From Deltaproteobacteria bacterium RBG_13_43_22 (lineage in GTDB: Bacteria > Desulfobacterota > RBG-13-43-22): 64,000 nucleotides of DNA. The position numbers and the translations under genes were made by a program. Shown here piece by piece: positions 1 through 7,097 of the stretch (the first letter of the stretch is position 1; each line of letters opens with the position of its first letter). Where the stretch lies: positions 17,929-81,928 of the forward strand of contig MGQB01000038.1 in NCBI GenBank assembly GCA_001797675.1, read 5' to 3'. The notes below the pieces were generated by a model. That model ran no database searches. It was not told where the DNA came from and was given only the letters and a program-made list of their open reading frames with translations.

Positions 1-774
1 TTGGCCGTGACCGAGGAATCAGGGAGCAATGAAGCCTCGGGCATCAGGATGCAGGCTAAGGCGGAAGGGGATGTCTATATCCTCGACGGGATCAAGCTTT
101 TCGTTCCCTACGCAAACATGGCGGATTCTTTGCTGGTGGCCGCCCGGACGAGCGAAGGGCTGAATCCCCGGGAGGGAATCACCGTGTTCGTCGTGGACCC
201 CAGAAGTCCGGGTATCGAGATCGACCTTCTCTTGACAACAGCCGGAGACAAACAGTGTGAAATACGTTTCTCCCGGGTAAGCGTACCCAAAGCCAACCTG
301 CTGGGAGAGGCGGACAGGGGATGGCCGGTGCTGGAGCTCATCCAACAGAGAACCGCCCTCTTGAAAAGCGCCGAGATGTTGGGGGGAGTGCAGGCCGTCC
401 TGGAGATGACCACGGAATATTCGAAACAAAGGATCCAATTCGGTGCGGCCATCGGATCCTTTCAGGCCGTCCAACACAATCTCGTCGATCTCTTCAACGA
501 AGTCCAGGGACTGCGCTATCTGGTGTACGAGGCGGCCTGGCGGATCGACGCCGGTCTGTCGGAGCTGTCGGCCTTTCCGTTAATCTCCATGGCCAAGGCC
601 AAAGCCAACCAGGTCTACCAGAGAACCTGTGTCGACTGCATGAAACTCCATGGGGCCATAGGGTTCACCGAGGAACTGGACATCGGTCTTTACCATTTGA
701 GAACCAGGGCCAACCTGGCCCTCGGGGGGGACACCCGATTCCATTTGGATAGAATTGCCGAAAGCTGGAGTTAG
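1..774 (+). CDS. Acyl-CoA dehydrogenase, C-terminal part (5' end outside window)
   Basis: This is the C-terminal 257 residues of a flavin-dependent acyl-CoA dehydrogenase, which introduces an alpha,beta double bond into an acyl-CoA and passes electrons to ETF. The frame is open at base 1, and the first visible residues (VTEESGSNEASGIRM) correspond to the middle beta-domain of the family, so the true start lies upstream. The C-terminal helical domain is clear: QRIQFGAAIGSFQAVQH near residues 140-160 and KLHGAIGFTEELDIGLYHLR near 213-232 are family signatures. The gene closes with TAG at 772-774. Substrate cannot be told from the fragment. It fits the acyl-CoA theme of the window, but no partner gene directly follows it. 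Confidence 0.93.
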   Translation: MAVTEESGSNEASGIRMQAKAEGDVYILDGIKLFVPYANMADSLLVAARTSEGLNPREGITVFVVDPRSPGIEIDLLLTTAGDKQCEIRFSRVSVPKANLLGEADRGWPVLELIQQRTALLKSAEMLGGVQAVLEMTTEYSKQRIQFGAAIGSFQAVQHNLVDLFNEVQGLRYLVYEAAWRIDAGLSELSAFPLISMAKAKANQVYQRTCVDCMKLHGAIGFTEELDIGLYHLRTRANLALGGDTRFHLDRIAESWS

Positions 775-894
775 GCTCGCGGCCCCCTTGCCTGAGATTT
801 AAGGCCGGCCGTCCTTTAAAACGTCCTGAAAGCTGTTTGCTAATCGCTGAAAGCTCTCATCCGGAAATCTATTTTTCGGATGAGCCTAATTATT

Positions 895-939
895 AGTAAG
901 AAAAATCTATTGACAATTTCTTACTTTTTTTAGTAAAAT
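895..939 (+). promoter_or_regulatory. Sigma70-type promoter with overlapping inverted repeats, upstream of vapB-like gene
   Basis: TTGACA (910-915) and TAAAAT (934-939) are separated by 18 bases. A palindrome TTACT-N6-AGTAA (921-936) covers the spacer and the first -10 bases. A second half-site AGTAAG (895-900) is the inverted partner of CTTACT (920-925) and brackets the -35 box. AbrB/MazE-type antitoxins commonly autoregulate through such palindromes, so an operator is a reasonable inference. The 174-bp repeat at 953-1126 now sits between this promoter and the start codon at 1167. Confidence 0.6.
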
Positions 940-952
940 GAATCTTGGTGAA

Positions 953-1126
953 CTCGTAAAAAGTCAGTAAAAAGGGCAGCAAAGAAAAAAGCTCTCCCGC
1001 CAAAGGCGGGACTAGGCGTGCAAATCTTGAGGAATGAGGCGTACTTAGTAGTATGCCGCACTAAGCCTGCCCCACTGAAAAGCGGGGAAGAATGCAGCGC
1101 AACACAGCAGATGGACTTTTTACGAG
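953..1126. repeat. 174-bp element with 13-bp perfect terminal inverted repeats (MITE-like)
   Basis: The element starts CTCGTAAAAAGTC (953-965) and ends with its exact reverse complement GACTTTTTACGAG (1114-1126). Inside is the hairpin TCCCGCCAAAGGCGGGA (995-1011), and no open reading frame of note. It lies in the leader of the toxin-antitoxin operon. Size and terminal repeats match a non-autonomous miniature element, but no target-site duplication is obvious and no matching transposase is in the window. Confidence 0.65.
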
Positions 1127-1166
1127 GCCGTCATGTTGTTTAAATAGAAAAAGAAGGGGTTAAAAG

Positions 1167-1427
1167 GTGAAAGCAGATTCATCCAGGGTAACCTCAAAAG
1201 GTCAGGTTGTGATCCCCAAGAAATTAAGGAAGAAATATGACATTGCTCCGTCAATGATGATTCGATGGATTCCCAGGGAAGAAGGTCTGTTGATGGTGCC
1301 GGAAACGGGTGACGTTATCAAAGCCGCCAGGGGGATGTTGAGGGGATCGAATTTATTAAAGGCTTATCTAAAAGAGAAAAAATTGGAAAAGCAACGGGAG
1401 AATAAAAAACTTGGTCGAAGAAGTTAG
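1167..1427 (+). CDS. AbrB/MazE/SpoVT-family antitoxin (VapB-like)
   Basis: An 86-residue swapped-hairpin DNA-binding protein. The N-terminus carries the family signature RVTSKGQVVIPKKLRKKY (residues 7-24), which forms the AbrB-type barrel that binds palindromic operators. The C-terminal half, rich in Lys and Glu, is the likely toxin-wrapping tail. The start is GTG at 1167, preceded by a purine-rich GAAGGGG ribosome site. Its 3' end overlaps the PIN-domain gene by 17 bases, the usual antitoxin-then-toxin arrangement, which supports a type II module neutralising the nuclease and repressing the operon from the inverted repeats upstream. Confidence 0.9.
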   Translation: MKADSSRVTSKGQVVIPKKLRKKYDIAPSMMIRWIPREEGLLMVPETGDVIKAARGMLRGSNLLKAYLKEKKLEKQRENKKLGRRS

Positions 1428-1830
1428 CTATGTGTTGGATAGCTTTGCTCTCATAGGCTATCTCGAAAACGAACCCTTCGCTCAAGAGATAGAGACCATC
1501 CTCTATCAGGCAAAAGATGGTGTTCTCCGTCTTTATTTACATGTTCTCCATCTGGGAGAAGTCTATTATATTACCCTGCGCGAGAAGGGCCGGGATCTGG
1601 CGGATCTCTCTTATAGCCGTATCAAGAGATTCCCAATAAAATTTGTCGAACATATCAATGAAGACCTCCTCCTGAGCGCAGCAACGATTAAGGCGAACTA
1701 TCCGGTTTCCTATGCCGATTCCTTTGCGGCAGCGCTGGCCAAGATGAATAATGCCGCCCTGCTGACAGGTGACCCCGATTTCCGTAAACTCGAAAAAGAT
1801 GGGGTTTTAAAGATAGCCTGGCTCACTTAA
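1411..1830 (+). CDS. PIN-domain ribonuclease toxin (VapC-like)
   Basis: A 139-residue PIN-domain protein, predicted to be a Mg-dependent endoribonuclease held inactive by the preceding antitoxin. The acidic active-site residues appear in order and at expected spacing: D10 (YVLDSFAL), E50 (HLGEVYY), D103 (SYADSFAAA) and D121 (LLTGDPDF). Full length and no frame damage suggest an active toxin. The start is a TTG at 1411 inside the antitoxin gene, so the pair is probably translationally coupled. VapC enzymes cut initiator tRNA or 23S rRNA; the target of this one cannot be read from sequence. Confidence 0.9.
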   Translation: MVEEVSYVLDSFALIGYLENEPFAQEIETILYQAKDGVLRLYLHVLHLGEVYYITLREKGRDLADLSYSRIKRFPIKFVEHINEDLLLSAATIKANYPVSYADSFAAALAKMNNAALLTGDPDFRKLEKDGVLKIAWLT

Positions 1831-2000
1831 GGGTGCTGGACCCTGGTCGGTGTTGCAGATTTGGAAAGGGACCTGGTTCGAAAGGAATCACCTATGGCCC
1901 TCCGGACTCCCGGAATCGAAAACCATCCTCATAAGTCAAAGACAGACCCCTTCACCCTTCACATTTATTATTTTCAATCCACAAGCGTCGGCAGTTTAAT

Positions 2001-2975
2001 CTAATCGCTCAACAGGCGCCTTGGGTTATCAACCATCATCGTCCTGACCTGGGCATCGGTGATGCCCGCTGTTTTAAGGGCCGGAATGATGTCGCGTAAA
2101 ACATGAACGAACGACCAGTTGGCTGTTAGTCGGCGACCCTCCTCCGGCATCACCCCTCCACGTCCTGATGAGCAGCCGATAAAATCATGAGACAACATGA
2201 CGCGATCCTCATAACCGCTTCCCAGAAGACCGATCAGCGTGGCGATCCTGATTTTATCCGGCAAAAACATTTCCAGCCCGAATCGGTCAAAAGCGATATT
2301 CACCCCCTGGCTTAACACATCCATTTGATATTTTAAGGAAGGGTTACCGCACATATGGCCGATCATGATGCGCTTCGGATCCACCCCCTCCCCGACCAGC
2401 AAGGCGGCCTGTTCGGGTCCCATGGTCCCGTCCTCGGTGTGGGTGATAATCGGAATGCCGGTTTCTTTAGAGGCCCTGGCTGCCGCCCTCAGCACCGCTT
2501 CTTCGATGGAAGAAATGCAGTTTAGACCCGTCGCCACCTTAATCACCCCGGGTTTTACGGCGGAATCGCCGATGCCCCGGGTTATTTCCTGCATAAAGCC
2601 GTCATACAGCTCGCTAACCATATCCCCGACCCCGTTGCCGCTTCGCGCCTTCAGGTAGTCCCATTTGCCCCGTTTTTCGGTGTACCGGCCGGTGGAGCAG
2701 ATAATATGGATCTGCAATTGTTCGGAGACCTCTTTCAGGATTTCGACATCCCGGTATAGGTCGACCGGTGTGGCGTCAATAATCGCTCCCAGGCCATAGG
2801 GTTTGACCGGCGATAAAGCGCGCAGGCATCTCTGGACCATTTTGCCTCTGTCGTAGGGCCGGGATAAAGGGTCACACTCCCAGCCGGGTTGACTGGCGAC
2901 AATATGTTCGTGTACGAGAGTCGAACCTAAATCTTCCGGAGCAATCAATCCCAGCACAGTGTTGATCTTTTTCAT
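2001..2975 (-). CDS. Phosphotriesterase-family metal hydrolase
   Basis: A 324-residue TIM-barrel amidohydrolase of the phosphotriesterase family. All binuclear metal ligands are present: H22 and H24 (LVHEHI), the bridging lysine K146 (GVIKVATG, carbamylated in this family), H179 (IITHTEDG), H207 (IGHMCGNP) and D264 (LSHD). Family members range from lactonases to phosphotriesterases and the natural substrate cannot be assigned; lactonase-type activity is the commoner finding. The gene stands alone, tail-to-tail with the toxin gene and divergent from the ferredoxin gene. It starts at ATG 2975 with no strong ribosome site. The 170 bases after its stop show nothing recognisable. Confidence 0.9.
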   Translation of the reverse strand: MKKINTVLGLIAPEDLGSTLVHEHIVASQPGWECDPLSRPYDRGKMVQRCLRALSPVKPYGLGAIIDATPVDLYRDVEILKEVSEQLQIHIICSTGRYTEKRGKWDYLKARSGNGVGDMVSELYDGFMQEITRGIGDSAVKPGVIKVATGLNCISSIEEAVLRAAARASKETGIPIITHTEDGTMGPEQAALLVGEGVDPKRIMIGHMCGNPSLKYQMDVLSQGVNIAFDRFGLEMFLPDKIRIATLIGLLGSGYEDRVMLSHDFIGCSSGRGGVMPEEGRRLTANWSFVHVLRDIIPALKTAGITDAQVRTMMVDNPRRLLSD

Positions 2976-3197
2976 TTCATTTACCTCATTAATGAATGGA
3001 TTTGATAGGCCTTAGCTTATTTAGCGGGAAGATTATAAGACAAAAGAGAAACGGAAATCAACCTTTTCAATCATCCCTCAAACCGGGGGAGGTTCTCTGT
3101 GTCCCATGTTACTTTAATCAAAGGCTCAAACCACCTTCATAAGTCAAACGGCGACTTGACCCCTTTACTTGACCCCTTTATTGCTTTCGAATTCCTC

Positions 3198-3226
3198 TTG
3201 ACACACAAATTTTCTCTTCATATACT
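3198..3226 (+). promoter_or_regulatory. Strong sigma70-type promoter for the [4Fe-4S] protein gene
   Basis: TTGACA (3198-3203), a 17-base spacer, then TATACT (3221-3226), followed by CCAA. Predicted transcription start is near 3233, giving a leader of about 165 bases before the ATG at 3399. The -10 region and bases after it closely resemble those before ugpB, the ligase at 28235 and dctP. Confidence 0.7.
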
Positions 3227-3398
3227 CCAACTACGAAAAAGCAATGTCTTATCAAGTATCTGGCGCTAGTGTGTTAATATCTTTCGCTTCTTCCTGAATG
3301 GAAATAGCCGGAGCCCGATTGGTTGATCAGGTTGAGGCGGATAAATCATCGCGGATAAAACACTAAAAACGGCTCAAAAGCCCCGGAAGGAGACTGAA

Positions 3399-4526
3399 AT
3401 GGCAAATACAGAGGAAACATATGAAAAGCTGCGGCAATTGCTGAGCCCAAATGTTCCAGGCTTTGCCCCTTTGCCGAAACATCCATTAACGGACAAGCTG
3501 TTGCGAAACATGTATTCCGAGAAAGAGGCCGAATTTATAACCTCCTGTCTCAATAAAACCTGGGAAAAAGTGCCGCTCAAAAAAGCAGCGGAGTTGGCAG
3601 GAAGATCCCTTGAAGAAGCCGGGGTTTTGTGGATTGATATGCTGATGAAAGGCAAACTCCCCTATGACGGACAAGAAAATGTTTTTATTTCCGCTTACCT
3701 GCCTGGAGTTTTTGAAAGCTATTTTACTATTGAAAAAGATGACCCTGAAAGAATGAAGCAGGCTGCCGAAGCTCATCGCAGCCTGCTAAAAATGGCCTTT
3801 ATGCCGGGATTGGAATTGCCTATCAAGGAACCTTCTGAGTTCAACCCGGATGCGGGATGGCGTTTTGTGCCTGCAGTGGAGCCTACACAAAAAACCATTG
3901 AAATCAATAAAACCATAAAAGTGGAGCATCAAATCCTGCCTTTTGAAGTTCTTGAAGAATACCTTTCAAAATATGACATCTTTTCCGTGAGTCAATGCTC
4001 CTGCCGAACAGCGGCAAAATTAGCAGGTGAACCCTGTAAACGGACCGATGAAAATTTCTGCTTGGGTGCAGGGGAGGCTGCGGAGAAGTCGATTAAAGCG
4101 GGTATCGGCCGGAAGCTGAATTTTGATGAAATGATGGAATTGTTGAAAAAGGCTTCCCGGGCAGGATTGGTCCATTCAACCCAGAATATGCAGGCGCCTG
4201 CAACCTTTATATGTAACTGCTGCTCATGCTGTTGCGGGGCATTAATCGCCATTAAAGATATGAGATACAAGGGGAGAGCGGCAAACACCAACTTTACGCC
4301 GATGATCGATGATGACCTTTGTTCTCTGTGCGGAATCTGCACAGAGATGTGCCCCATGGAAGTGATTAAATCCAAAGAGGAGGCGGGTCAAACTTTAATG
4401 GCCATTGATCTGGATTATTGCATTGGTTGCGGCGTGTGTGCCGCCAATTGCCCGTTGGATGCCATTACCCTGAAAAAAACCAGAGACCATGTGCCTGTTG
4501 AATCATTGCCTCCATTATTTGGTTGA
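3399..4526 (+). CDS. Double [4Fe-4S] ferredoxin-domain protein with N-terminal helical domain
   Basis: A 375-residue soluble iron-sulfur protein. The first 100 residues are helical and resemble the winged-helix-like region seen in anaerobe proteins of this type. A central cysteine-rich stretch (CSCR..., then CNCCSCCCGA near residues 272-281) could bind another centre. Two classical clusters close the protein, CSLCGICTEMCP and CIGCGVCAANCP, each with the CxxCxxCxxxCP pattern of [4Fe-4S] ferredoxins. Such proteins act in electron transfer to low-potential redox enzymes in Desulfobacterota, but the partner is unknown and no reductase gene adjoins it. It starts at ATG 3399 after GAAGGAGACTGAA and has its own strong promoter. 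Confidence 0.85.
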   Translation: MANTEETYEKLRQLLSPNVPGFAPLPKHPLTDKLLRNMYSEKEAEFITSCLNKTWEKVPLKKAAELAGRSLEEAGVLWIDMLMKGKLPYDGQENVFISAYLPGVFESYFTIEKDDPERMKQAAEAHRSLLKMAFMPGLELPIKEPSEFNPDAGWRFVPAVEPTQKTIEINKTIKVEHQILPFEVLEEYLSKYDIFSVSQCSCRTAAKLAGEPCKRTDENFCLGAGEAAEKSIKAGIGRKLNFDEMMELLKKASRAGLVHSTQNMQAPATFICNCCSCCCGALIAIKDMRYKGRAANTNFTPMIDDDLCSLCGICTEMCPMEVIKSKEEAGQTLMAIDLDYCIGCGVCAANCPLDAITLKKTRDHVPVESLPPLFG

Positions 4527-4573
4527 TTCCACGTTGCATTTAAACTCTATTCCGCCGCAATGTGAAGGGCTAG

Positions 4574-4723
4574 GGGACGTCCATGAAATAACGACTTTCC
4601 CAGGAAATATTTCAATTAATGACTTTGCCCTGTTCCATATCATGGGGAGAGGGATCGAGTGCAGAAAGATATTTAGAAACTTCATATGTTATTTGGCTTA
4701 AGTTGTTATTTCATGGACGTCCC
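4574..4723. mobile_element. 150-bp miniature element with 19-bp inverted repeats around a transposase relic
   Basis: GGGACGTCCATGAAATAAC (4574-4592) and its exact reverse complement (4705-4723) bound a 150-bp segment. Inside is a short open frame resembling the N-terminus of an IS200-like (REP-associated) tyrosine transposase. The structure fits an internally deleted, non-autonomous derivative of an element whose transposase once lay between these repeats. Confidence 0.6.
4594..4701 (+). pseudogene. Fragment of IS200-like/REP-associated transposase, N-terminal part
   Basis: About 35 codons read FPGNISINDFALFHIMGR followed by GIECRKIFRN, then break off at a stop. REP-associated tyrosine transposases start with a very similar stretch (a pattern like FPG-x-xH-x-xxRG-IERRKIFRDD), including the Gly-Ile-Glu-x-Arg-Lys-Ile-Phe-Arg core. 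The catalytic HUH motif and tyrosine would lie further on and are missing, so this is a relic. It sits entirely between the 19-bp inverted repeats of the 150-bp element. The match is from memory of the family, not from a search. Confidence 0.55.
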
Positions 4724-4729
4724 TCCGTC

Positions 4730-5315
4730 CCCAAAGCTGAAAGCTCAGAGGAAGTTGGGAAAAAGATGTTCGACGTTCAGCGTTCGTCGTTCAGAGGAAA
4801 ATAAGAAACTAAACCCTCAAAGTTGAAAGGTATGTATTTGTAAATAAGGACAAAATTTTGAAAAGTCAAGGAAATTTTACCGGAGGCAATAAAAGGGGAA
4901 AGGAAGGGAAAAAGCATGAAGCGAGAGGCGGGAGGCGTGAGTGGCAAATAAACAGCTCAAAGCTGAAAGCTCAAAGGAAAAAATTACCCGAGGAATATTG
5001 GATAACACTTTGATTTATAAAGGGGAAAAGGGGGAAATGTCAAGGGGTTTTTCCCCAACGGTGGGTGTAACGTTCGCCGTTGAGCGTTGGGAGTGCGGAG
5101 TCCGTGTTTTGGGGGAAGCGAACGGGGCCAGCTGCAGGGTTCTTCCCTTCTTCCGGCAATACTCGTCGATTCCAGCTTAAACCCCCGGCTAAACACCTTC
5201 CGCTTCCTTAAAAGACACTCCTTTCGGCTCTATCATCCCTATTTCAAGTGTCCGTTAAACTGGGGTAAGATCGATCTCATTTGAGCTGGTTTGGTGGGCG
5301 CGCAACCAGCCGTTT
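4730..5315. repeat. Gene-free purine-rich stretch with recurring short phrases
   Basis: No convincing gene is visible on either strand. The stretch repeats short phrases: AAAGCTGAAAGCTCA (twice, near 4733 and 4957), GTTCAGCGTTCG-like runs (near 4773), GCGAGAGGCGGGAGGCG (near 4921) and GGGGAAAAGGGGGAAATGTCA (near 5021). The same phrases recur at 6229-6600 and elsewhere. The last 150 bases before the stop of the leftward gene show no feature. Confidence 0.5.
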
Positions 5316-5903
5316 TCAACCCATTGATTTAAGGTCATCTTCGTTTCCCAAAATAAATATTTTCGACGATTCCATCAATTGGGTAATAAAATGATCTTTA
5401 TGGGATTTTCGTCTAAAGAATTCCTCCGGACTCAGCACATGGGGATTAATTTCCCACCCGATTTTTTCCGACAGGCCCATCAATAACTGGGTCATTTTTC
5501 TCAACGAGATTGTACCGATGACCATCAGGTCAACATCACTGGCGGCTTTTTCAGTGTGACTGGCTATGGATCCGAATGCAAAGGCGGTCTTGATTTGGGG
5601 TTCTTTGTCTAGGACCTCTCTAAACAGATCCGCCATACCGTTAGTTTTTAACACCAGATTATGAATTTCCGGGTAGAGAGGGTGGTCCTTCCGCGCCTGA
5701 TAGTAAACCCGATTCCCATCCCTCCTTTTTATTACCAAATCCAAGGCTGATATTTTTTTCAATTCCTGTTGAACAGTCCCTAAAGCAAATCCAGATCTCC
5801 TCTCAATCTCTCTCATATGACGGGGATCGTCTACCAGTCCGAATAGAATCCTAAAAATCTCGGCCCTTACCTTGGAAGAAAGTATTTGAGCTAACAGGTT
5901 CAT
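5316..5903 (-). CDS. Winged-helix regulator fused to a minimal nucleotidyltransferase domain
   Basis: A 195-residue two-domain protein. Residues 1-75 form an ArsR/MarR-like winged helix (RHMREIERRSGFALGTVQQE is the recognition-helix region). Residues 100-195 are a minimal DNA-polymerase-beta-type nucleotidyltransferase: G111-S112 (FAFGSIAS) and the metal pair D123-x-D125 (SDVDLMV) are intact. Related minimal nucleotidyltransferases are antitoxins of HEPN ribonuclease toxins, which they inactivate by AMPylation. No HEPN gene is adjacent here, so this is either an orphan regulator or a relic of such a module. Two 21-bp direct repeats abut its start codon and look like autoregulatory sites. Confidence 0.82.
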   Translation of the reverse strand: MNLLAQILSSKVRAEIFRILFGLVDDPRHMREIERRSGFALGTVQQELKKISALDLVIKRRDGNRVYYQARKDHPLYPEIHNLVLKTNGMADLFREVLDKEPQIKTAFAFGSIASHTEKAASDVDLMVIGTISLRKMTQLLMGLSEKIGWEINPHVLSPEEFFRRKSHKDHFITQLMESSKIFILGNEDDLKSMG

Positions 5904-5906
5904 AAT

Positions 5907-5948
5907 GAATGGTTATACCATACAATTGAATGGAAATACCATACAATT
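5907..5948 (-). promoter_or_regulatory. Two tandem 21-bp repeats abutting the start codon of the HTH-nucleotidyltransferase gene
   Basis: Two directly adjacent 21-base units (5907-5927 and 5928-5948) each contain ATACCATACAATT preceded by GAATGG, and differ at only two bases (TT versus AA). A 21-base period is two helical turns, so two protein copies would bind the same face. The proximal unit ends three bases upstream of the ATG (5903), so binding would block both transcription and ribosome access. TATGGTAT in each unit on the - strand could also serve as a -10 box. Confidence 0.6.
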
Positions 5949-6617
5949 ATTCTTTTTCTCTAATTTTTTCAGTTAAACATATTTATTGAAAAGTCTAAAT
6001 TCTTGACTGTTCGAAAAAAGAAAGATCTGCTCAGCTATCACTTCAGCCGGGACTTTGGTCGTATGGTCTATTTGGTTTATTTTGTTTGTCTGGTCGAAAA
6101 AAAAAGGACACGCCCTCTATTTTCAATGTAAACAATTAATGAAATGTTAACTTCACAAATTTGGACAGCTCATAGCCCGGCGGGCATGCCGGAGCTTAAA
6201 GGGGAAATTATAGAAGGACCATTCGGCGATAAAAAAGGAACTATCCTTCCAAAAATGAAGAAACAAAGGTAATAGTAAGTAAATAAAGGGGAAAAGGGGG
6301 AAAGTCAAGGGGAAATTAAAAGATGTTCAGCGTTCAGAGTTCGGCGTTCGGAGAATAAGCCAAAGGGCCAAAGACATAAAGCTGAAAACAAAACCTTTTA
6401 ACAAAACAAACCAAATAGACCTAACAGACGAGATAGACCAGCAAAATTCGGAGTGAAAGGGAAAGGCAGGGAAAACGTTCGGGGTTGGGCGAATAAAAAG
6501 GCGAGAGGCACGAGGCGGGAGGCTGGAGAGGAAAACCAGAACAAAGCTGATCGCTTGTAGCTCACAGGAAGGAAAAAGGCGAGAGGCAGGGAGGTGAGGG
6601 AGGAAACCGCTCCAGAA
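5949..6617. repeat. Gene-free stretch with phrase repeats in both orientations
   Basis: No supported gene in 669 bases. On the + strand GGTCTATTTGGTTTATTTTG (6064-6083) is an approximate inverted copy of AACAAACCAAATAGACC (6404-6420). Purine-rich phrases recur: GGGGAAAAGGGGGAAAGTCA (near 6290), GTTCAGCGTTCAGAGTTCGG (near 6325), GCGAGAGGCACGAGGCGGGA (near 6500) and GCGAGAGGCAGGGAGG (near 6579). A short frame at 6180-6270 could be a gene relic, but I do not recognise it. Confidence 0.5.
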
Positions 6618-7097
6618 TCAGTTCTTCGGCTTTTGTTTCTGGATTTCCTTCAAATGTCTCACGGTGATCCTGTCGTGTTCGCGGTTCATGGCTTCCTTGG
6701 CACGGATCAACGGGTCAATGTCCAGGATATGGCACATTCCCGAGGGAAGTTCGACTTTGACAGCCTGCCGGAAGACTTCATCAAAATCACCAAGGCCCAG
6801 AATTTCGCTCAGACAATCCACATTCCCGAGGTCTGTACTTAAATAAAGATTCTTTAGGCCGGCGCACTGCTCAGGGGTGAGATTCAGCGGCAAATCTGTC
6901 CTGGGGCGATGAAAGGGATGCAGATCCGTGAAGGCCTCCTGAATCCGCATCAAATTGGTTTCCGTGAACCGGCAACAAATGTCCAGGTCGCGTGTGACCA
7001 AGGTGACCCCGTGGGCTACGGCCGCAAATCCGCCCACGAGGACGAATTCGACGTCCGAAACAATTAACCGACGCACCAGTTCGCTAAGATTCTGCAT
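6618..7097 (-). CDS. Nucleotidyltransferase-fold protein (AbiEii/DUF6036-like)
   Basis: A 159-residue protein with a nucleotidyltransferase fold. The N-terminal signature is VEFVLVGGFAAVAHG (residues 16-30), then TRDLDI, with the acidic pair D37-x-D39. The GG-x-A-x-x-x-HG pattern is typical of AbiEii/DUF6036-type proteins, some of which are toxins of abortive-infection modules. The gene overlaps the end of the 72-residue gene by 14 bases, so the two are co-translated. Function as the enzymatic half of a toxin-antitoxin pair is inferred from layout. A purely structural nucleotidyltransferase with another substrate is possible. Confidence 0.8.
   Translation of the reverse strand: MQNLSELVRRLIVSDVEFVLVGGFAAVAHGVTLVTRDLDICCRFTETNLMRIQEAFTDLHPFHRPRTDLPLNLTPEQCAGLKNLYLSTDLGNVDCLSEILGLGDFDEVFRQAVKVELPSGMCHILDIDPLIRAKEAMNREHDRITVRHLKEIQKQKPKN

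Noticed and set aside
5222..5284. TGTCCGTTAAACTGGGGT near 5250 as the end of an insertion sequence
   Set aside because: It recalls some IS ends, but there is no matching inverted end, target duplication or transposase frame nearby.
6180..6275. Short frame MPELKGEIIEGPFGDKKG near 6186 as a gene
   Set aside because: It has about 29 codons, no ribosome site and no recognised family, and is surrounded by phrase repeats. At best it is a relic.
4730..6600. Phrase-repeat islands as a CRISPR array or tandem satellite
   Set aside because: Units vary in length and order and are not separated by unique spacers of constant size.
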